Positions 1-11,905 of a stretch of DNA of 64,000 nt are shown here, one piece after another (within the stretch, counting starts at the first letter, position 1; each line of letters opens with the position of its first letter). The translations under genes and the position numbers were made by a program. The stretch spans positions 38,862,035-38,926,034 of the forward strand of contig JBCFYV010000024.1 in assembly GCA_039000515.1 (NCBI GenBank). The letters run 5' to 3'. The notes under the pieces are model-generated. The model had not been told where the DNA came from. It searched no databases and worked only from the letters and a program-made list of their open reading frames with translations. The stretch comes from Timema cristinae (lineage: Eukaryota > Arthropoda > Insecta > Phasmatodea > Timematidae).

Positions 1-111
1 GTTATACGCACTTACGCTAATGTGTAATGGTAGGGTGATTCTGAGATGAAATGAAGGACCTACAATTTAACGTGGAATCCGAACCACGGTGGCGACCTGG
101 CATTCCACACA
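1..111 (-). mobile_element. SINE-A copy, cut by window edge, 5'-truncated
   Basis: Matches the 3' half of SINE-A in reverse orientation: the tail arm and the body are present, and the copy stops just after the GGAATGCCAGG segment, so the tRNA-like head is absent. Its 3' end lies outside the window, so no target-site duplication can be tested. Confidence 0.85.
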
Positions 112-530
112 GCAATATTATATTTAGGAATTAATCCATACTATTTCAATGGTTGGTTCTGAGAGTTGATTGGTTCTCCTGAGCCTAACATCTCGAGCAG
201 AGCAGACAAAGTAGAGAATAGTTGAACTTCAGCAAGCAGTTCGCGCCGATTAAGCGGAAATCGTGACTGGCTTAGAGCGCGTCAAGTGACCACGTTTTAT
301 TTCTGCGCAATTTTTTCGACGAACGTGTGAATCTACAGTTAATCTACACTACACGAGAGTTCACTGAAACTAGTAGTGAAACTCCTCTAGTGCCTGCATA
401 CGTGGATCTCAAGCTTATGTTTACTAAATAACAAGTAATAAAATATCTTACAAAAGTAAAATACGAAGTGATTGGCAATGCATAGGGAAAAAAACCTCTA
501 CAGAAAAACAATACTGTTCATTTGATGAGG
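112..530. other. Unassigned spacer
   Basis: No feature recognised. The part around 180-420 is less AT-rich than its surroundings but carries no long open frame and no repeat that I recognise elsewhere in the window. Confidence 0.4.
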
Positions 531-543
531 CATTCATTAATTA

Positions 544-830
544 TTATTATTGCTATTATTATTAGCACCGCGTCTTACTACCCGTTCGGGTTATACGCAC
601 TTACGCTAATGTGTAATGGTAGGGTGATTGTGAGATGAAATGAAGGACCTACAGTTTAACGTGGAATCCGAACCACGGTGGAGGCCTGGCATTCCCCACA
701 TTCACAAGATGTTTTGTCAGAGGTGAAGGAAGGGTTTGGTAATCAGATAAATCTGTGCCGGGACCGAGGATTGAACCCCGGCCGCCAGCATAGAAGTCCG
801 ACACCTTACCCCTAGACCACCAGGTCACCC
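544..830 (-). mobile_element. SINE-A, full length, short subfamily
   Basis: Complete minus-strand tRNA-derived SINE: ATT tail, shared 3' tail, body, then the tRNA-like head with B box (GGTTCAATCC) and A box region (GGTGGTCTAGGGGTAAGG) read on the minus strand. A perfect 13-bp target-site duplication CATTCATTAATTA lies at 531-543 and 831-843. An open frame across it is only a translation of the repeat. Confidence 0.95.
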
Positions 831-843
831 CATTCATTAATTA

Positions 844-1119
844 CCTTTTAGTTTTACAATAGCCCCCTCTGTTCAGAAACCCTATGATATCATAATTAAT
901 TTGTTTCTCTTTTAACCAGGCACAAGAATAACTTACATATAGGTGAATTCATGCCGAGTGGATAGACTAGCCTTGTCTGGGTTTTTTGTCCTGATAAACC
1001 ACAGAAAACATTTACATTTAAAGTAATCAATGATCTCTGAAATAAATACGTTCTTTTGTGTTCACAGTGCATTGCAAATCAGTGAAGCAATTTGAAGAAT
1101 ATGCTTGTTAACTTTCCAA
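844..1119. other. Unassigned AT-rich spacer
   Basis: Nothing recognised between two SINE-A insertions. Confidence 0.4.
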
Positions 1120-1126
1120 GTAAATA

Positions 1127-1401
1127 TTATTATTATTATTAGCACCGCATCTTACTACCCGTTCCCTTACGCAAACGTCCAATGATAGGGTGTTTGTGAG
1201 ATGAAATGGAGGGGTTACAGTTTAACGCGGGATCCGAACCACAGTGGAGGCCTGGCATTCCCCACATTCACAAGTTGTATTTAATACATGTCTTGTCAGA
1301 GGTGAAGGCAAAGTTTAGCTATCAGATAAATCTGTGCCGGGACCGAGGATTGAACCCTGGACCCCCAGCAAAGAAGTCCGACACTTTACCCCTAGATCAC
1401 C
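1127..1401 (-). mobile_element. SINE-A, full length, long subfamily
   Basis: Minus-strand copy with tail, body and tRNA-like head. It carries the extra segment (reading about GTATTAAATACAA) between GACAAGAC and CTTGTGAATG that marks the long subfamily. Part of the 3' tail hairpin is deleted near 1163. A short duplication GTAAATA lies at 1120-1126 and 1402-1408. Confidence 0.9.
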
Positions 1402-1408
1402 GTAAATA

Positions 1409-2548
1409 ATAAAATTAATATAAACACACAGTAAAACATGTAAACTGTTCGCAGAAATCATGTAGTAAAATAAACAAATGGCCAAGTAACTCACCAAACC
1501 ATAATAATGGAATTACCTCCAAATATCAGTGAACTAAACAATAATTCGTAAATCTTGATTTAAATATATTTATTCAGTATATAAAAACTACTTATATTTT
1601 AATTAAAATCTCAAATGTAATACCCTTAAATGTTTTATAATATATAAAATGTGTTTCTTGCATTCAAAGAGAAAAATAAATTTGTTTCAAAACGAAAATA
1701 CGTATACTTTTACTACATTATTTTATTCGTGATCTTTTAGTGAATTCATCTAAGTGAAAGGTCTTGAGGCGGTTGGTATATAATAAGTGTACCTTCATTA
1801 AAGTTGAAAGAGAAAGACACGAGTGATCAATCAAATACATAAATCCACCTTTAAGGCATCAGACCCGATGTAAAATCAATGTTAATGAAGACCAAATAAA
1901 ATACGAGTAAACTATCCTAGACCTCATGTTTACCAGTGCGTTTATAAACTATACCTATAAATAGTTTCTTATTTAATTAAATTGTCTTTATCTAATAAAT
2001 AACACATGTCCTTTAAAAAGCATTCATATAATTATATATATTTTAACTAGGCAACTAGCTTGATTTATTTAGTTGACGCACTAAGATTTAAGCAGAACAT
2101 TTTCTAACTAAATTGAATCTCTTGTTTACCCTTTTCAAAGCATGTGTTAATCAATTTTATCAAATAATATTATCCACTTAATCCTTTCCTTAGTTTTATA
2201 AACAGTTATTTTAAGTACTTTTCATTATTACATGAAACAAAACTTGGATATCAAAGCATGACCACAAAGAAAAAAAGTCTTGAAATCTCATTAGTTGTTA
2301 AAATCCTGGTATATCTGCTGCGATAAATGTGTGTGAAAAACTTAAATTGATGCAATTTTTTACGTGATGTACTCATATTATATAAAGTCATGTAGGGAGA
2401 AAAACAATTTTGTGGAGCCATTTATTTTCCTAGACTTTGTATGTGTTGCATAATACATATCTTATAATTACATTTAAAATAAACTCTCACAAAGTTAAAT
2501 GTTTTTAAAGGAATCTCATGCATAATAAAATATTACTTCACCATTCTT
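1409..2548. other. AT-rich unassigned spacer
   Basis: More than 1 kb of AT-rich sequence with no long open frame, no tRNA-like box and no recognisable repeat. Confidence 0.4.
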
Positions 2549-2715
2549 AGCAAAATATCATACTACCCGTTCGGGCTATCCGATTCTACACTTGTGTGTT
2601 AGGTATGAGGAAGGTTGAATCTAAAATCAGTTTTATCTGCATTTTCCTAAAGGGAAATTGGAAAACCATTTAGGAATAACCACACTCAGTCTATCTTACC
2701 GGGGCTCGAACCAGT
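2549..2715 (-). mobile_element. SINE-B, diverged partial copy
   Basis: Minus-strand remnant: the shared tail (TACTACCCGTTCGGG) is followed by the SINE-B body (reverse of TTTTCCACTCTCCCTCC, degraded) and a B-box-like GCTCGAACCAG. Strongly diverged, so an old insertion. Confidence 0.65.
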
Positions 2716-2759
2716 ATAGTAGTACAGTTAGTACAGTATGTTGAGAGAAAGATGCCTTG

Positions 2760-2955
2760 GGGCCAGTTTCATAATAAGACTTAGTACGCCTCATGTGCGG
2801 CGTTTAACTAAATACAAGACATCTACCTATACCAGAATGGAATGAGACAGTTTTATATGGGAAACTGTGCTATTTCATTCGAGTTTAGGTAGATGTCTTG
2901 TATTTAGTTAAGTGCTTAACATGAGACTTACTAAGTCTGATTATGAAACTGACCC
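2760..2955. mobile_element. Palindromic MITE family J, diverged copy
   Basis: About 196 bp that folds back on itself end to end. It begins GGGCCAGTTTCATAATAAG and ends with the inverted form. It is the most diverged of three copies (also 36647-36848 and 43426-43627). No coding capacity; a non-autonomous DNA element by structure. Confidence 0.85.
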
Positions 2956-3744
2956 TTAGAATATTCGAGAACCAAAGTGGGGGATAGTAAAATTAGCAAT
3001 CTTATAAGGTAAAATGTTAATTTTTACCTCTTCAATATTTTTTGGTAATCTCTTAAAACATGTTGCCTCTTTTATAAGCTTGTATAAGTAATTTAACAAC
3101 TGTCTTCCTGCCAATATTTACCTCTAGAGAAAAAAGATTTTAAAACGAGCGCTAATTATTATTTAATATTTTACTAAGTCCTTATTTAACAATCCTGTGT
3201 AACTAAAGCCATCTTTATCTTTGTTTTATTAATGAAAGAAGAGTTGTTTAATAATTGCATAAATTATGTTTTCTCGCTTATAATTTAAGCCTTCGATGGT
3301 AATTTTAGACTAAATAATCTGTTTTATTTATATTAATGTATCAAATAATTATGTACGTACAGTGCCAACGTTGTTTTTTTACAATCTTATTAAATATTTC
3401 AACTGAAATAGTTTATAATATTTATTTCGAAGCAACTGTCAACAACTATCGGTCATAAAAACAGTTTGATTTAAATAATCATAAAAGAATTATACTAATA
3501 TCAAATATGTTTTACTGAAAATGTTTTGGCATAATTGTACACTCCGTGTACAATGTAAGGTAACAATCTTACCATGACATATTACACGATGGCTCGTTCT
3601 ATCATATAAGCCAGTGGGTTACAATCTTTTCTCACTTACATATAACTTGGTAGCCTATTTCGACAAATTATACTCTCAATTTTAGTAAAATATTTAATGA
3701 ATATACTAGTTACTTTTGTTTAAAACTTATTTTCTCTAGCTCGG
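2956..3744. other. AT-rich unassigned spacer
   Basis: No gene or known repeat recognised. Confidence 0.4.
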
Positions 3745-4150
3745 TCAGTAAGTTGTTGATGTCTCACCTTCTGTCCAGGAATGTAAAGCTCAGAATATAC
3801 TAAACAATAATGTTACCGGTTGTTGTCTATGGGTGAGAAACGTGGTCTCTTAAATTATATGATAGAAACAAATTTAAAGTGTTCGAAAACAAAGTGCTTA
3901 GGAATATATTTGGTCCAAAAACGGATTAGGATACTGGGTAGTGGAGGAGGCTACATAATAATGAGCTAAATATTCTGTACTCATCACAAGACATTGTTAG
4001 GATAGTTAAGTCTCGTAGATTACGGTGGGTAGGATATGCAGCGTGCATGGAAGAATCTAGAACCGTGTTCAGGCTATTTACTGGCAAGCCCAATGAGAAG
4101 AGACAATTTGGAAGACCTAGACGCAGATGTAATAGTTTGCAGCTTCAATT
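3745..4150 (+). pseudogene. Non-LTR retrotransposon relic (RTE/CR1-like RT C-terminus)
   Basis: One frame runs from about 3748 to 4145 and reads like the C-terminal part of a LINE reverse transcriptase. It includes LLSRNVKLRIY, then LPVVVYG*ETWSL, then KVFENKVLRNIFGPK, WRRLHNNELN, IVRIVKSRRLRWVGY and GKPNEKRQFGRPRRR. These blocks, in this order, are the usual thumb and C-terminal region of arthropod endonuclease-type LINEs. Four in-frame stops (one where a cysteine codon is expected in the YGCETW block) show it is dead. No endonuclease or RT catalytic motif is visible upstream, so it is 5'-truncated. Assignment to RTE rather than CR1 is inference from motif memory. Confidence 0.8.
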
Positions 4151-4399
4151 AATCTATAAAATACAAGAATGACGTAAGTGTAAGAACTTATACTGTCAAC
4201 TTTATTGAATCAGCAGTTGCATATCTATACTAGGTCATGTTTTTAAAAACATAACACGTTTTTCCAAGTAGCATAACACAGAGTATTGTCAAAACTAGTA
4301 GCTTAAGGGAAAAACACCCCCTCCCTCCCATTTTATTTATATAATCGCAAGTTTTTAAACCTATTAGAGAGAGAGGAAGGTAGGACAGAAGAACGCCAG

Positions 4400-4975
4400 T
4401 TGCTAATGGGGCTAGCCCGACATACTCAACTACCAAGTTTAACAAACTTGGGAAAATTGATTGACATTCCATCCAATCTCCTAAGAGATCCCCCCCCCCC
4501 AAGGGGACTTTCCAGCTACACCACCCATAGGCTTTTGCAGCCTTTTGCAGCCTTTTGCAGTGCAACCACTGTTACCATCGAGACAGAACCTTTTGCAGCC
4601 TTTCACAGTGCAACCACTGTGACCATCGGGACAGAACCTTTTCGTCAGACATGGACCGAAGTCCTTGAGTGCTGTTCAGGGTTACTCAGGCACCCGAAAA
4701 ACCAGGCCCAGCCCTCCCATGCCAGACCCACCTTGGGTCACTTGGGAAAATACCCCCCCTCACTGGGACCGGATGAGGGTAGGAGTTGGCCCCTCCTAGT
4801 GATCGCCCAATCACGAGGGGGTCAGAAATTCAGCCTCCGGACAGCCGTCTCCTCCGTTATGCTTACTTCCCCCTTCTTTTCTTACTGTCCCACCTGGGCC
4901 TTCTGCCCCCTTTACACCTTCTTCGAGACTAGCCATCCGGAGTTGCCCAGCGGGGACCTCATGGAGGTGTCCTGA
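4400..4975 (+). other. 191-codon open frame in GC-rich block, unknown
   Basis: An open frame lies inside sharply GC-richer sequence than its surroundings. Residues about 48-80 contain two in-frame 16-residue repeats (PFAAFCSATTVTIETE and a near copy) produced by a 48-bp tandem duplication at about 4537-4640. The rest is rich in Pro, Ser, Leu and Arg with no domain I recognise, no signal peptide and no credible start context. It may be a retroelement leader or gag-like region or a chance frame in a GC-rich element. I do not assign a function. Confidence 0.25.
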
Positions 4976-5460
4976 CCAGCTATCCCCATCATGGGTACGC
5001 ACTACCAACCGCTTAGTTCATGTCCAGGAGCCCCGCTCCTCACATACAGATGACCTGTCGGGGTCTTAGCTATGCCCGGACTCCACCGTCCGGACACATT
5101 GCCCAGGGCCGCCCCGGGGAGGTGCCCCGACCGGATTTTCGGAGACTTGTCACTACTGGAAGGTGGCAAAGACAGTCTAATGCACACTTATATGAAGCAT
5201 GCACGGGCCCAGAGCGCGTCCCTGCCGCCGTACGTCGGGTAGGTGCCTTACGCTGGGCACCGTGACCCCACCAACTTGGGAAAATATCCTACAGCTTGAT
5301 TCCCTGTTCTGTACAATGGAGGACGCCCCAACCCAACTTGGAAGTCAGAGTTAGATAACAACAGTGCAACGCCAGACGGTCGGGTGGTCGACACCAGCTA
5401 GGTTTATAACACCAAAGATAGGTCAGGGTATGGAACTTCTGGGTAGATACATTGACAGAA
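4470..5460. other. GC-rich anomalous block
   Basis: About 1 kb of GC-rich sequence inside AT-rich DNA. The phrase ACTTGGGAAAAT occurs three times (about 4446, 4741 and 5274). Open frames on both strands overlap, which fits high GC rather than several genes. No flanking repeats or terminal repeats were found. It could be an unrecognised retroelement leader, a CpG-rich regulatory region or a foreign insertion. Confidence 0.4.
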
Positions 5461-6410
5461 CGAGTACCTTTTGATAACCTCTTTCAATTATTTCTAAATC
5501 CTACAACATAATAAGTACTAGTAGCGTAATTAATCTATTTCAGTAAACAAGATTAAATAGAACCCCACAATTATTCGCCACTACCTACACATCCCACCAA
5601 TCCCATCCCAACATATAGGCCCACGGGAGCAAAGGGTAGAGACAATGACATTATAATGGAGCTGAAAGAGATAGGGTGTAATGAGAGGGACTGGATAGAA
5701 CTTGTACAAGATAAGGATAGGATGTAATGAGGGGGACTGGATAGAAGAACTATCTCAAGATAGGGACTGGATGGCGTTCCAAGTGCGGCAACGAACTTTC
5801 GAGATCTTAATAGCATAGAATAGGTCAGTTCTCAAGAAATGAATTTGAATCCTATAAATCACCTCTTTTGGGTTTAAAAAATTTCCATAATTAAATATTA
5901 TTGTTTATTTTTTGAGTCAGAATTAAAGAAAAATATATTCTCCACTTAATACAAAATTGCAAGAGCTTGTAATCAAAACCTAAAATAAATTACAAAATAA
6001 TGACCTTTTAATTTTCATCAAAAGGTATGTTTACAAAATGTTTGCTTCGAACAAACTTGTTCCACGTAATTATTGTGAAGGAAGGCAGATAAATTCATTG
6101 CGAGAAAAAAGTAAATGTTGAATACTTCATCTTCAAAGATAGAGGATGAGGAATTTGATTAATTCGCCATTTTGGATTATATAAGAACGAATAGGTAGGT
6201 GGAATAAAACACGTAGATGACGTAATGAAATTAAGAAGGGTCGGAAAGGGATGAAGGGGTAAGAAAAAGGTTTGGGAACTAGCATGTACAAAAGTGATCC
6301 ATAGGACATGGTTTTGTTTTGTTTCCATTAGAGCTTATTTACAAGTTTTTAACGCAAATGGGGCTACTAAAACCTGCAAACCCATATATATTGTAATACA
6401 GCTATATTTT
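5461..6410. other. Unassigned spacer with a short tandem duplication
   Basis: Mostly AT-rich. At about 5670-5750 a 45-bp unit ending GGGACTGGATAGAA is duplicated. A run of purines at 6100-6320 gives a low-complexity minus-strand frame of no evident meaning. Confidence 0.4.
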
Positions 6411-6592
6411 AGCACCTCATCAGGTTATACGTGCGTTTACTAACTACGCTTATGGGCCAGGGATGAATAAAGGTGAATTTAGAAGACGTGTATCCACATT
6501 TGCATTGTGATAGAGTGAGAAAATATTTAGGGAAATCATCCTCAGTGCACCCACCTAAGATTTAAACCCTGACCTACCCATCGTCGGCTAAT
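6411..6592 (-). mobile_element. SINE-B, diverged copy
   Basis: Minus strand: AGCACCTCATC tail remnant, then the body signature TGTATCCACATTTGCATTG, GAGTGAGAAAATATTTAGG and a head remnant. No target duplication seen. Confidence 0.7.
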
Positions 6593-7355
6593 TATAATAG
6601 ACAATAATGACCTTTTAGTTTGCGTATACACCGATGTGAGTGGAAAATCCAGTAAATAAACGATGTGGATTAAAACTCCCCATCGGACATAAGGTCAAAG
6701 TTTAAAGATGTTAGCATGGAGTTCAAGGCCATTGGGATTTTAAGCCGATAGAGATTTGACAGTGGATTTTGCGTCCAGACTCTGCCCTGGTCCAATCCTC
6801 CACATGCAGGAGGATAAGATTTTTTAAGTTAGGTTAGGTTTGATTATACACATGGCAATGTTTATGACGGCCGTTAACACCAGTAAAATGTTTCCGGTGA
6901 CCGCAAATTCCCACGGCGGCTCCTTCGATATTCCCTCCTAGGTAGTTATACTGATGATCAACGACCCCACGACCCATTTCGCTGGACGAATGGTGGTCTA
7001 AGACAAGGGTAGGTCGCAATCGACCGTTCTACCTCACAGCAATCTTCAGTCGATTGCGTAAGGAAACGACATCTTCACGGAAAGGCAAACTCACCTTGCA
7101 TTATTTCACTATGGTATAGCTTATAAGTTAAGGCCATAATGTAAACTGTCAAGGTGAGACTGTTACTTTTCAGGATAAGTGGAGTGAACATTTTATATAT
7201 TTTATGTATTTTCTACAAAGGTAGATACATAATTATTGGAGTAAATATTGAAGATGTTTAGAAAAAAATAATTGAAAGTAAAGTGGAGAAACTAAGGGTG
7301 ATCACGAGATGTATAATAAATGTAAAAGTTGATTGGTGCCCAAAAGGGGTTGCTG
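6593..7355. other. Unassigned spacer
   Basis: Moderately GC-rich from 6700 to 7130, including GTTAGGTTAGG at about 6829. A translated frame at 6834-7019 (minus) has no recognised domain. Could be an old element, but no ends are visible. Confidence 0.35.
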
Positions 7356-7359
7356 ACCC

Positions 7360-7589
7360 TTGGTTTTAGGCTTCTCTCTCGCAATAGACTGAACTGCCGA
7401 TGACGGAGAGATCGGGCTGAATAACAGTCATGTGTACCGGGGTGTTTTTTTAAATCTTAAATGGTGTTCCACTCTCCCTCCATGTAAATGTGGGTACACA
7501 TCCTCCAAATACAACCTTCATATCTAACACATTATAATAATTAGTACACAAGCGTATAACCCAACAGGTAGTAAAACGTGGTGCTAAAC
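7360..7589 (+). mobile_element. SINE-B, plus strand
   Basis: Head remnant (TCTCGCAATAGACTGAACTGC, then GGAGAGATCGGGC), body with CCACTCTCCCTCCATG and the family tail CGTATAACCCAACAGGTAGTAAAACGTGGTGCTAA split over its usual positions. Moderately diverged. Confidence 0.8.
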
Positions 7590-8351
7590 AAAATCTCCGC
7601 ACAGATTGTCGTAGCCATCTTGTTATCGACTACACCATTTCTCCCGAGCTTTCATCATATGGTCTGTTACTTTATTATTCCAATTGAAGGAGCCTTAGAT
7701 CCACGCATGTCTCCAAGTCACGCAGGTAGCGTGTGAGACCCGGCCGGTTTGATCCAAAGACTGATTCCATTGGGAGAATTTATCTTCCCCCGTTCCAAGA
7801 TAATGACCGTCCACGTACATTTTACAAGGCCACACAGGGTTAGGTCACCGAATTGACCTCTCACTTATCAAGGTCACATATTTGATGTTAGACAGCGATT
7901 ACAGTGATACATTACCTCATGGGTTACAGTGACTTTTAAATTCCAAATTACACATATAGATGGGCACACCAATTAAACGTCAAACTCAGGCAGTTAGAGT
8001 CCCAGTTAGGTCTGTCTACTCATATTGGTCTTTTTCCTAGAGTTTTTACCATTTTCCTTTATATCCTAATTTACTCGTCTCTACATCATTGATGTAACGA
8101 AATACGGATATCTTGAACAGGTAAAAGATGTGGTGCAAAAGTAAAATATAGCTTTAATAACCAAACTTTATAAAATTATCAATTTCGAGTGTTAATCAAA
8201 TTTATAAAATAATATCGAAAGTTTAGTTCACTCACTACATTGAAAAATCGATTAATACAAGAAGACTATTTTAATTCCATCTTATGTATATAGGGTTAAT
8301 TAAGGGTATTTAATTCACTAGAATTATATTTACCAGTACAGTATTACTATT
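7590..8351. other. Unassigned spacer
   Basis: GC is slightly raised at 7600-7870, with GGCCGGTTTGATCC resembling a B box near 7743, but no matching A box or SINE body was found. The remainder is AT-rich. Confidence 0.35.
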
Positions 8352-8364
8352 TGATTATATAATA

Positions 8365-8642
8365 GTGGTGACCTGGTGGTCTAGGGTAAGGTTTCAGACT
8401 TCTATGCTGGCGGCCGGGGTTCAATCCTCGGTCCCGGTACAGATTTATCTGATTTCCAAACCCTTCCTTCACCTCTGACAAGATATCTTGTGAATGTGGG
8501 GAATGCCAGGCCTCCACCGTGGTTCGGATTCCACGTTAAACTGTAGGGCCTTCATTTCATCTCACAATCACCCTACCATTACACATTAGCTTAAGTGCGT
8601 ATAACCCGAACGGGTAGTAAGACGCGGTGCTAATAATAATAA
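8365..8642 (+). mobile_element. SINE-A, full length, short subfamily
   Basis: Starts GGTGACCTGGTGGTCTAGGG at 8367, B box GGTTCAATCC, body, 3' tail ACCCGAACGGGTAGTAAGA and (AAT)n. A perfect 13-bp target duplication TGATTATATAATA lies at 8352-8364 and 8643-8655. Confidence 0.95.
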
Positions 8643-8964
8643 TGATTATATAATATCTTGACTAGTTCAACAGAAAATTTGAATTTTTTTCTTGAATTTC
8701 AAAGCTCTATTCTAATTATCAAAATAAGGTTGTATGAATGGCCGTTTTGTTTGGAAAACAGTGTGCCAGGATTAAAAATATTAAGTTTTGAGCTTTTCAT
8801 TTTGAATTGACAAAAAAAATGTATTTTTAAATTGTATGTTAATCCATTTTTCTTAATGGATCGATTACGTGAAATAGAAATGATCTAGAACTTAAATTGG
8901 TCACACTTGAGAGCTATAGCCAGATATTGAATGTACGCTCCGTTTACCCTGAAAGGTGGGGATA

Positions 8965-9240
8965 AAGGTAAGGTATGTTAAGGGCAGTATTTTAGCAGAT
9001 TCTATAGCCTTGTATAAAAATGTTGGTCAAAATAAATCAAATCTTATATTTCCAGTAGAAAAATATAATTTAATTTTCTTCAGAAAGTGATAACAGTTGT
9101 TGAGTATTTGTTAAGGGTGTCTTAAAATTCAATGACAATTTTTTTTTAATGTCTTATGCTGCTATGCTCATGACAGGTATTCAACAACTGTTAATATCAC
9201 CATGTGAAGAAAATTAAACTTTATGTGTCTACTTGAGAAA
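8965..9240. mobile_element. Foldback family K-366, diverged copy
   Basis: Inverted arms: TTTCCAGTAGAAAAATATAA and TTTAATTTTCTTCAGAAAG followed by ATAACAGTTGTTGAGTATTT on the left are mirrored by TATTCAACAACTGTTAATATC and GAAGAAAATTAAACTTTAT on the right. Same family as 27135, 49838 and 61686. Confidence 0.7.
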
Positions 9241-10074
9241 TAACTCAAGTTACCTAAACTCCTGCCACAATGAAGGCAATTACTTAACTAGGTAACAAGT
9301 TACATTTCAATATAATCTATAAGCTTCATCATCAAGTATGGGCCGTGAAATAAGAAATGTAGTTAATGTGTGACATACTTGTTTTGACTAATATCATTTT
9401 GAAACATCCGACGCTGGTATAACAAAAATCTCATAGAGGTCATTTATTTAAGAAATTAATAAATAATAGTTTAAATCAATAATTAATTTTGTTAAAGTAG
9501 GAGATGATACCGATGATCCTTTATGAAATGTGAGATATGATAAAGGAAAATATTTTGCCGTTTTATAAACCTAACGTTATCGTAAAGTCTAGATATAAAC
9601 CAAAACCATATTTGCCCTATTGATGTTATTTTAAATGTTGGTTTTTCTTCTGTTTTTTTTTTTTTCTTTACGTGTGATTGTTTTTTCTAAAAATATCACT
9701 TGATATATTATTTTATTGTTCAATAGCTTCAAGCTCAGTCATCATATGGCACAGAACAAAGCTTTGGTTTGTTTCAACATAAGTATTTAAATGGAATAAA
9801 ATAAAAACTACCGAATTAAAACAGAATGCAAGTAAACATTATAGGTATGATTTCTGTGCTTGGTGGATATTGGGGGGTTTTTATGGAGAGGGTAGGGAGA
9901 TGGCAATTACTATTCCACTGGTGAAATCTAAAAGTTATAATTGTATAATTAGTTCTTACTGTAGAAATATATTAAAACGTATATCAATAGTATCCTTAAT
10001 ATACTCTATTGTTATATTAATTTAAAATTATATCAACATTTTAAATATGACTGAGAACATTCATTAAACACGCT
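9241..10074. other. AT-rich unassigned spacer
   Basis: No feature recognised. Confidence 0.4.
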
Positions 10075-10077
10075 TCA

Positions 10078-10322
10078 GTAGCTCCATGGTCTAATGCGTC
10101 ACACTCGTGCTGGACTAGACTGCTGATGACAAGGATATTGGGGTTCAAATTACAGTCTGGTATACTTAACCTTTTTTTTTATTAAAACTATATTTTTACC
10201 CTCTCCCTCCACTTAAATTTGGTTACACTTGCTCTGAATTCAACATTCCTTATACCTAACTCATTAGTGTAATTAGTACATATGCCTATTACGATTACAT
10301 TTAGTAGGACGAGGTGTTAAAA
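10078..10322 (+). mobile_element. SINE-B-like copy with clear tRNA-like head
   Basis: Head GTAGCTCCATGGTCTAATGC (A-box region) and GGGGTTCAAAT (B-box region), body with CCCTCTCCCTCCACTTAAAT and a degraded tail. Several poly-T expansions. No target duplication identified. Confidence 0.75.
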
Positions 10323-11365
10323 AAACCTACACTATTTAACATTATCTAATGTTAATGAGTAAGAGTTTTTTTTATTTAATATTTAAGTATAATTTATCAA
10401 GTAGTTGGGCAAAAATGTTTAAGAGAAGAAACAAAGAATTTGTTTAGGGGGGAATTCTTCTTCCTCTGCGAAGTAATCAATTCAAATCATATTATATTTA
10501 CAAAAATAACTTAGTTGGATATAATATTACTTTTTGTGGATTATATTTTAGTAATAAGTTTGGCCATTTCAATAAATAAACTTAAGGGTTTTTTAGTGGA
10601 GATTGCTTGATTTGTTAATAGAAGGTACTTAAGCTTCTCTAGTTATTTAAAATTTAGATACTGTTTGTATATTATAAATTTGATCATAAAGGTTCTATAT
10701 GTAAAATTAGTAAGCAATTTTTTTTTAATTTAAAACCATATGAAAACTTTCTTCAAAACAATTATAATACAAAGCATTTAGATGAACATTTGTACAGATC
10801 TAAGTTTACACCAATTAGGGTGGGATACAAGGTGATGAGAATTAACGAGGTCTTTAATTGTACGGGTTTTTTAATAACAATACAGATTTTCGTTTTTTAT
10901 ATAAAATACCGCTCTAACAGATTTAAATTTTATGCTTACTAATAATCTCAATAGTTACTAAATAGTTGTCAAGAGGTAATAAACCATAAAGTTTTTAACT
11001 GGCAATAAAAATAATATGTTCCAGCTAAACTGTGCCCATGACCAATATTTGAGAACTGGTGAGCTTACTATGTCTAGAATATTAAACTTTATGTTCCTAC
11101 TGAAGAAACATTTTATATGTATATTGGCAAAAAATAGTTATGCTGTAAAACGCAAAAAAAAAATCTTCCTAACTCGCACTTTCTACATACATCCCCGTCT
11201 TTACTATAAACCTTGTGCCCAATAAACACCAAACTATTTATAGTATTAAATATACACACATATAAATTCACAGTTGCGAGCCGAGCGTATAAATACAATA
11301 GACTTTCATTGGAATTTCTCATCATTGACAGACGAGTTGGGCTTCAAATCTCAGCTGGGTATACA
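10323..11365. other. AT-rich unassigned spacer
   Basis: No coding or repeat signal that I can support. Confidence 0.4.
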
Positions 11366-11376
11366 AATAGTGGATA

Positions 11377-11522
11377 TTATTATTATTATTAGCACCGCGT
11401 CTTACTACCCGTACGGGTTATACGCACTTACGCTAATTTGTAATGGTAGGGTGATTGTGAGATGAAATGAAGGACCTACAGTTTAACGTGGAATCCGAAC
11501 CAGGTGGAGGCCTGGCATTCCT
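11377..11522 (-). mobile_element. SINE-A, 5'-truncated insertion
   Basis: Tail plus 3' body only; the copy ends inside GAATGCCAGG. A perfect 11-bp target duplication AATAGTGGATA at 11366-11376 and 11523-11533 shows that the truncation happened during insertion rather than by later deletion. Confidence 0.93.
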
Positions 11523-11806
11523 AATAGTGGATACTGGTATGTTTAATCTAAAATAATCGTCTTTATCGCTACTCCTTAGCTTAAGTCGTCAATAAACCTT
11601 GTATAGAAATACAATTAGGTGAAAAATGATAATTTCGGCACAGGAATCAAATCTGGGACTTTTTTTTACGTGCTAATGCTCTTAAAATAAGATATCCTGG
11701 TTTATGTTGACAATTTATAAGTCACCGTGGAGTGTATTTTCTATAGTTCCGAGTTGACATTACCTCCCACCAGATACTCAATGCAACTATTGAAAGATTG
11801 CCCTAG

Positions 11807-11905
11807 TTACGAGACAAACCAGGCCGACTCACTGGTAGAGTATTGACGCACAAATCCAAGGGTCCCAGGTTAGATTCCCGTGGCCAGGTTTGTCCTTTTT
11901 ACTGA
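11807..11905 (+). repeat. tRNA-like repeat (family C) with inverted flanks
   Basis: A tRNA-like core (GACTCACTGGTAGAGTATTG, then CCAGGTTAGATTCCCGTGG) is bracketed by inverted GACAAACCAGGCC and GGCCAGGTTTGTCC. Same architecture as 24276, 26062 and 33778. No intact anticodon arm, so not a functional tRNA gene. Confidence 0.55.

Noticed and set aside
649..837. Open frames overlapping SINE-A copies (also 1206, 28549, 29855, 36429) as conserved small proteins
   Set aside because: Their similarity to one another is that of the SINE DNA; they span A and B boxes and target-site borders.
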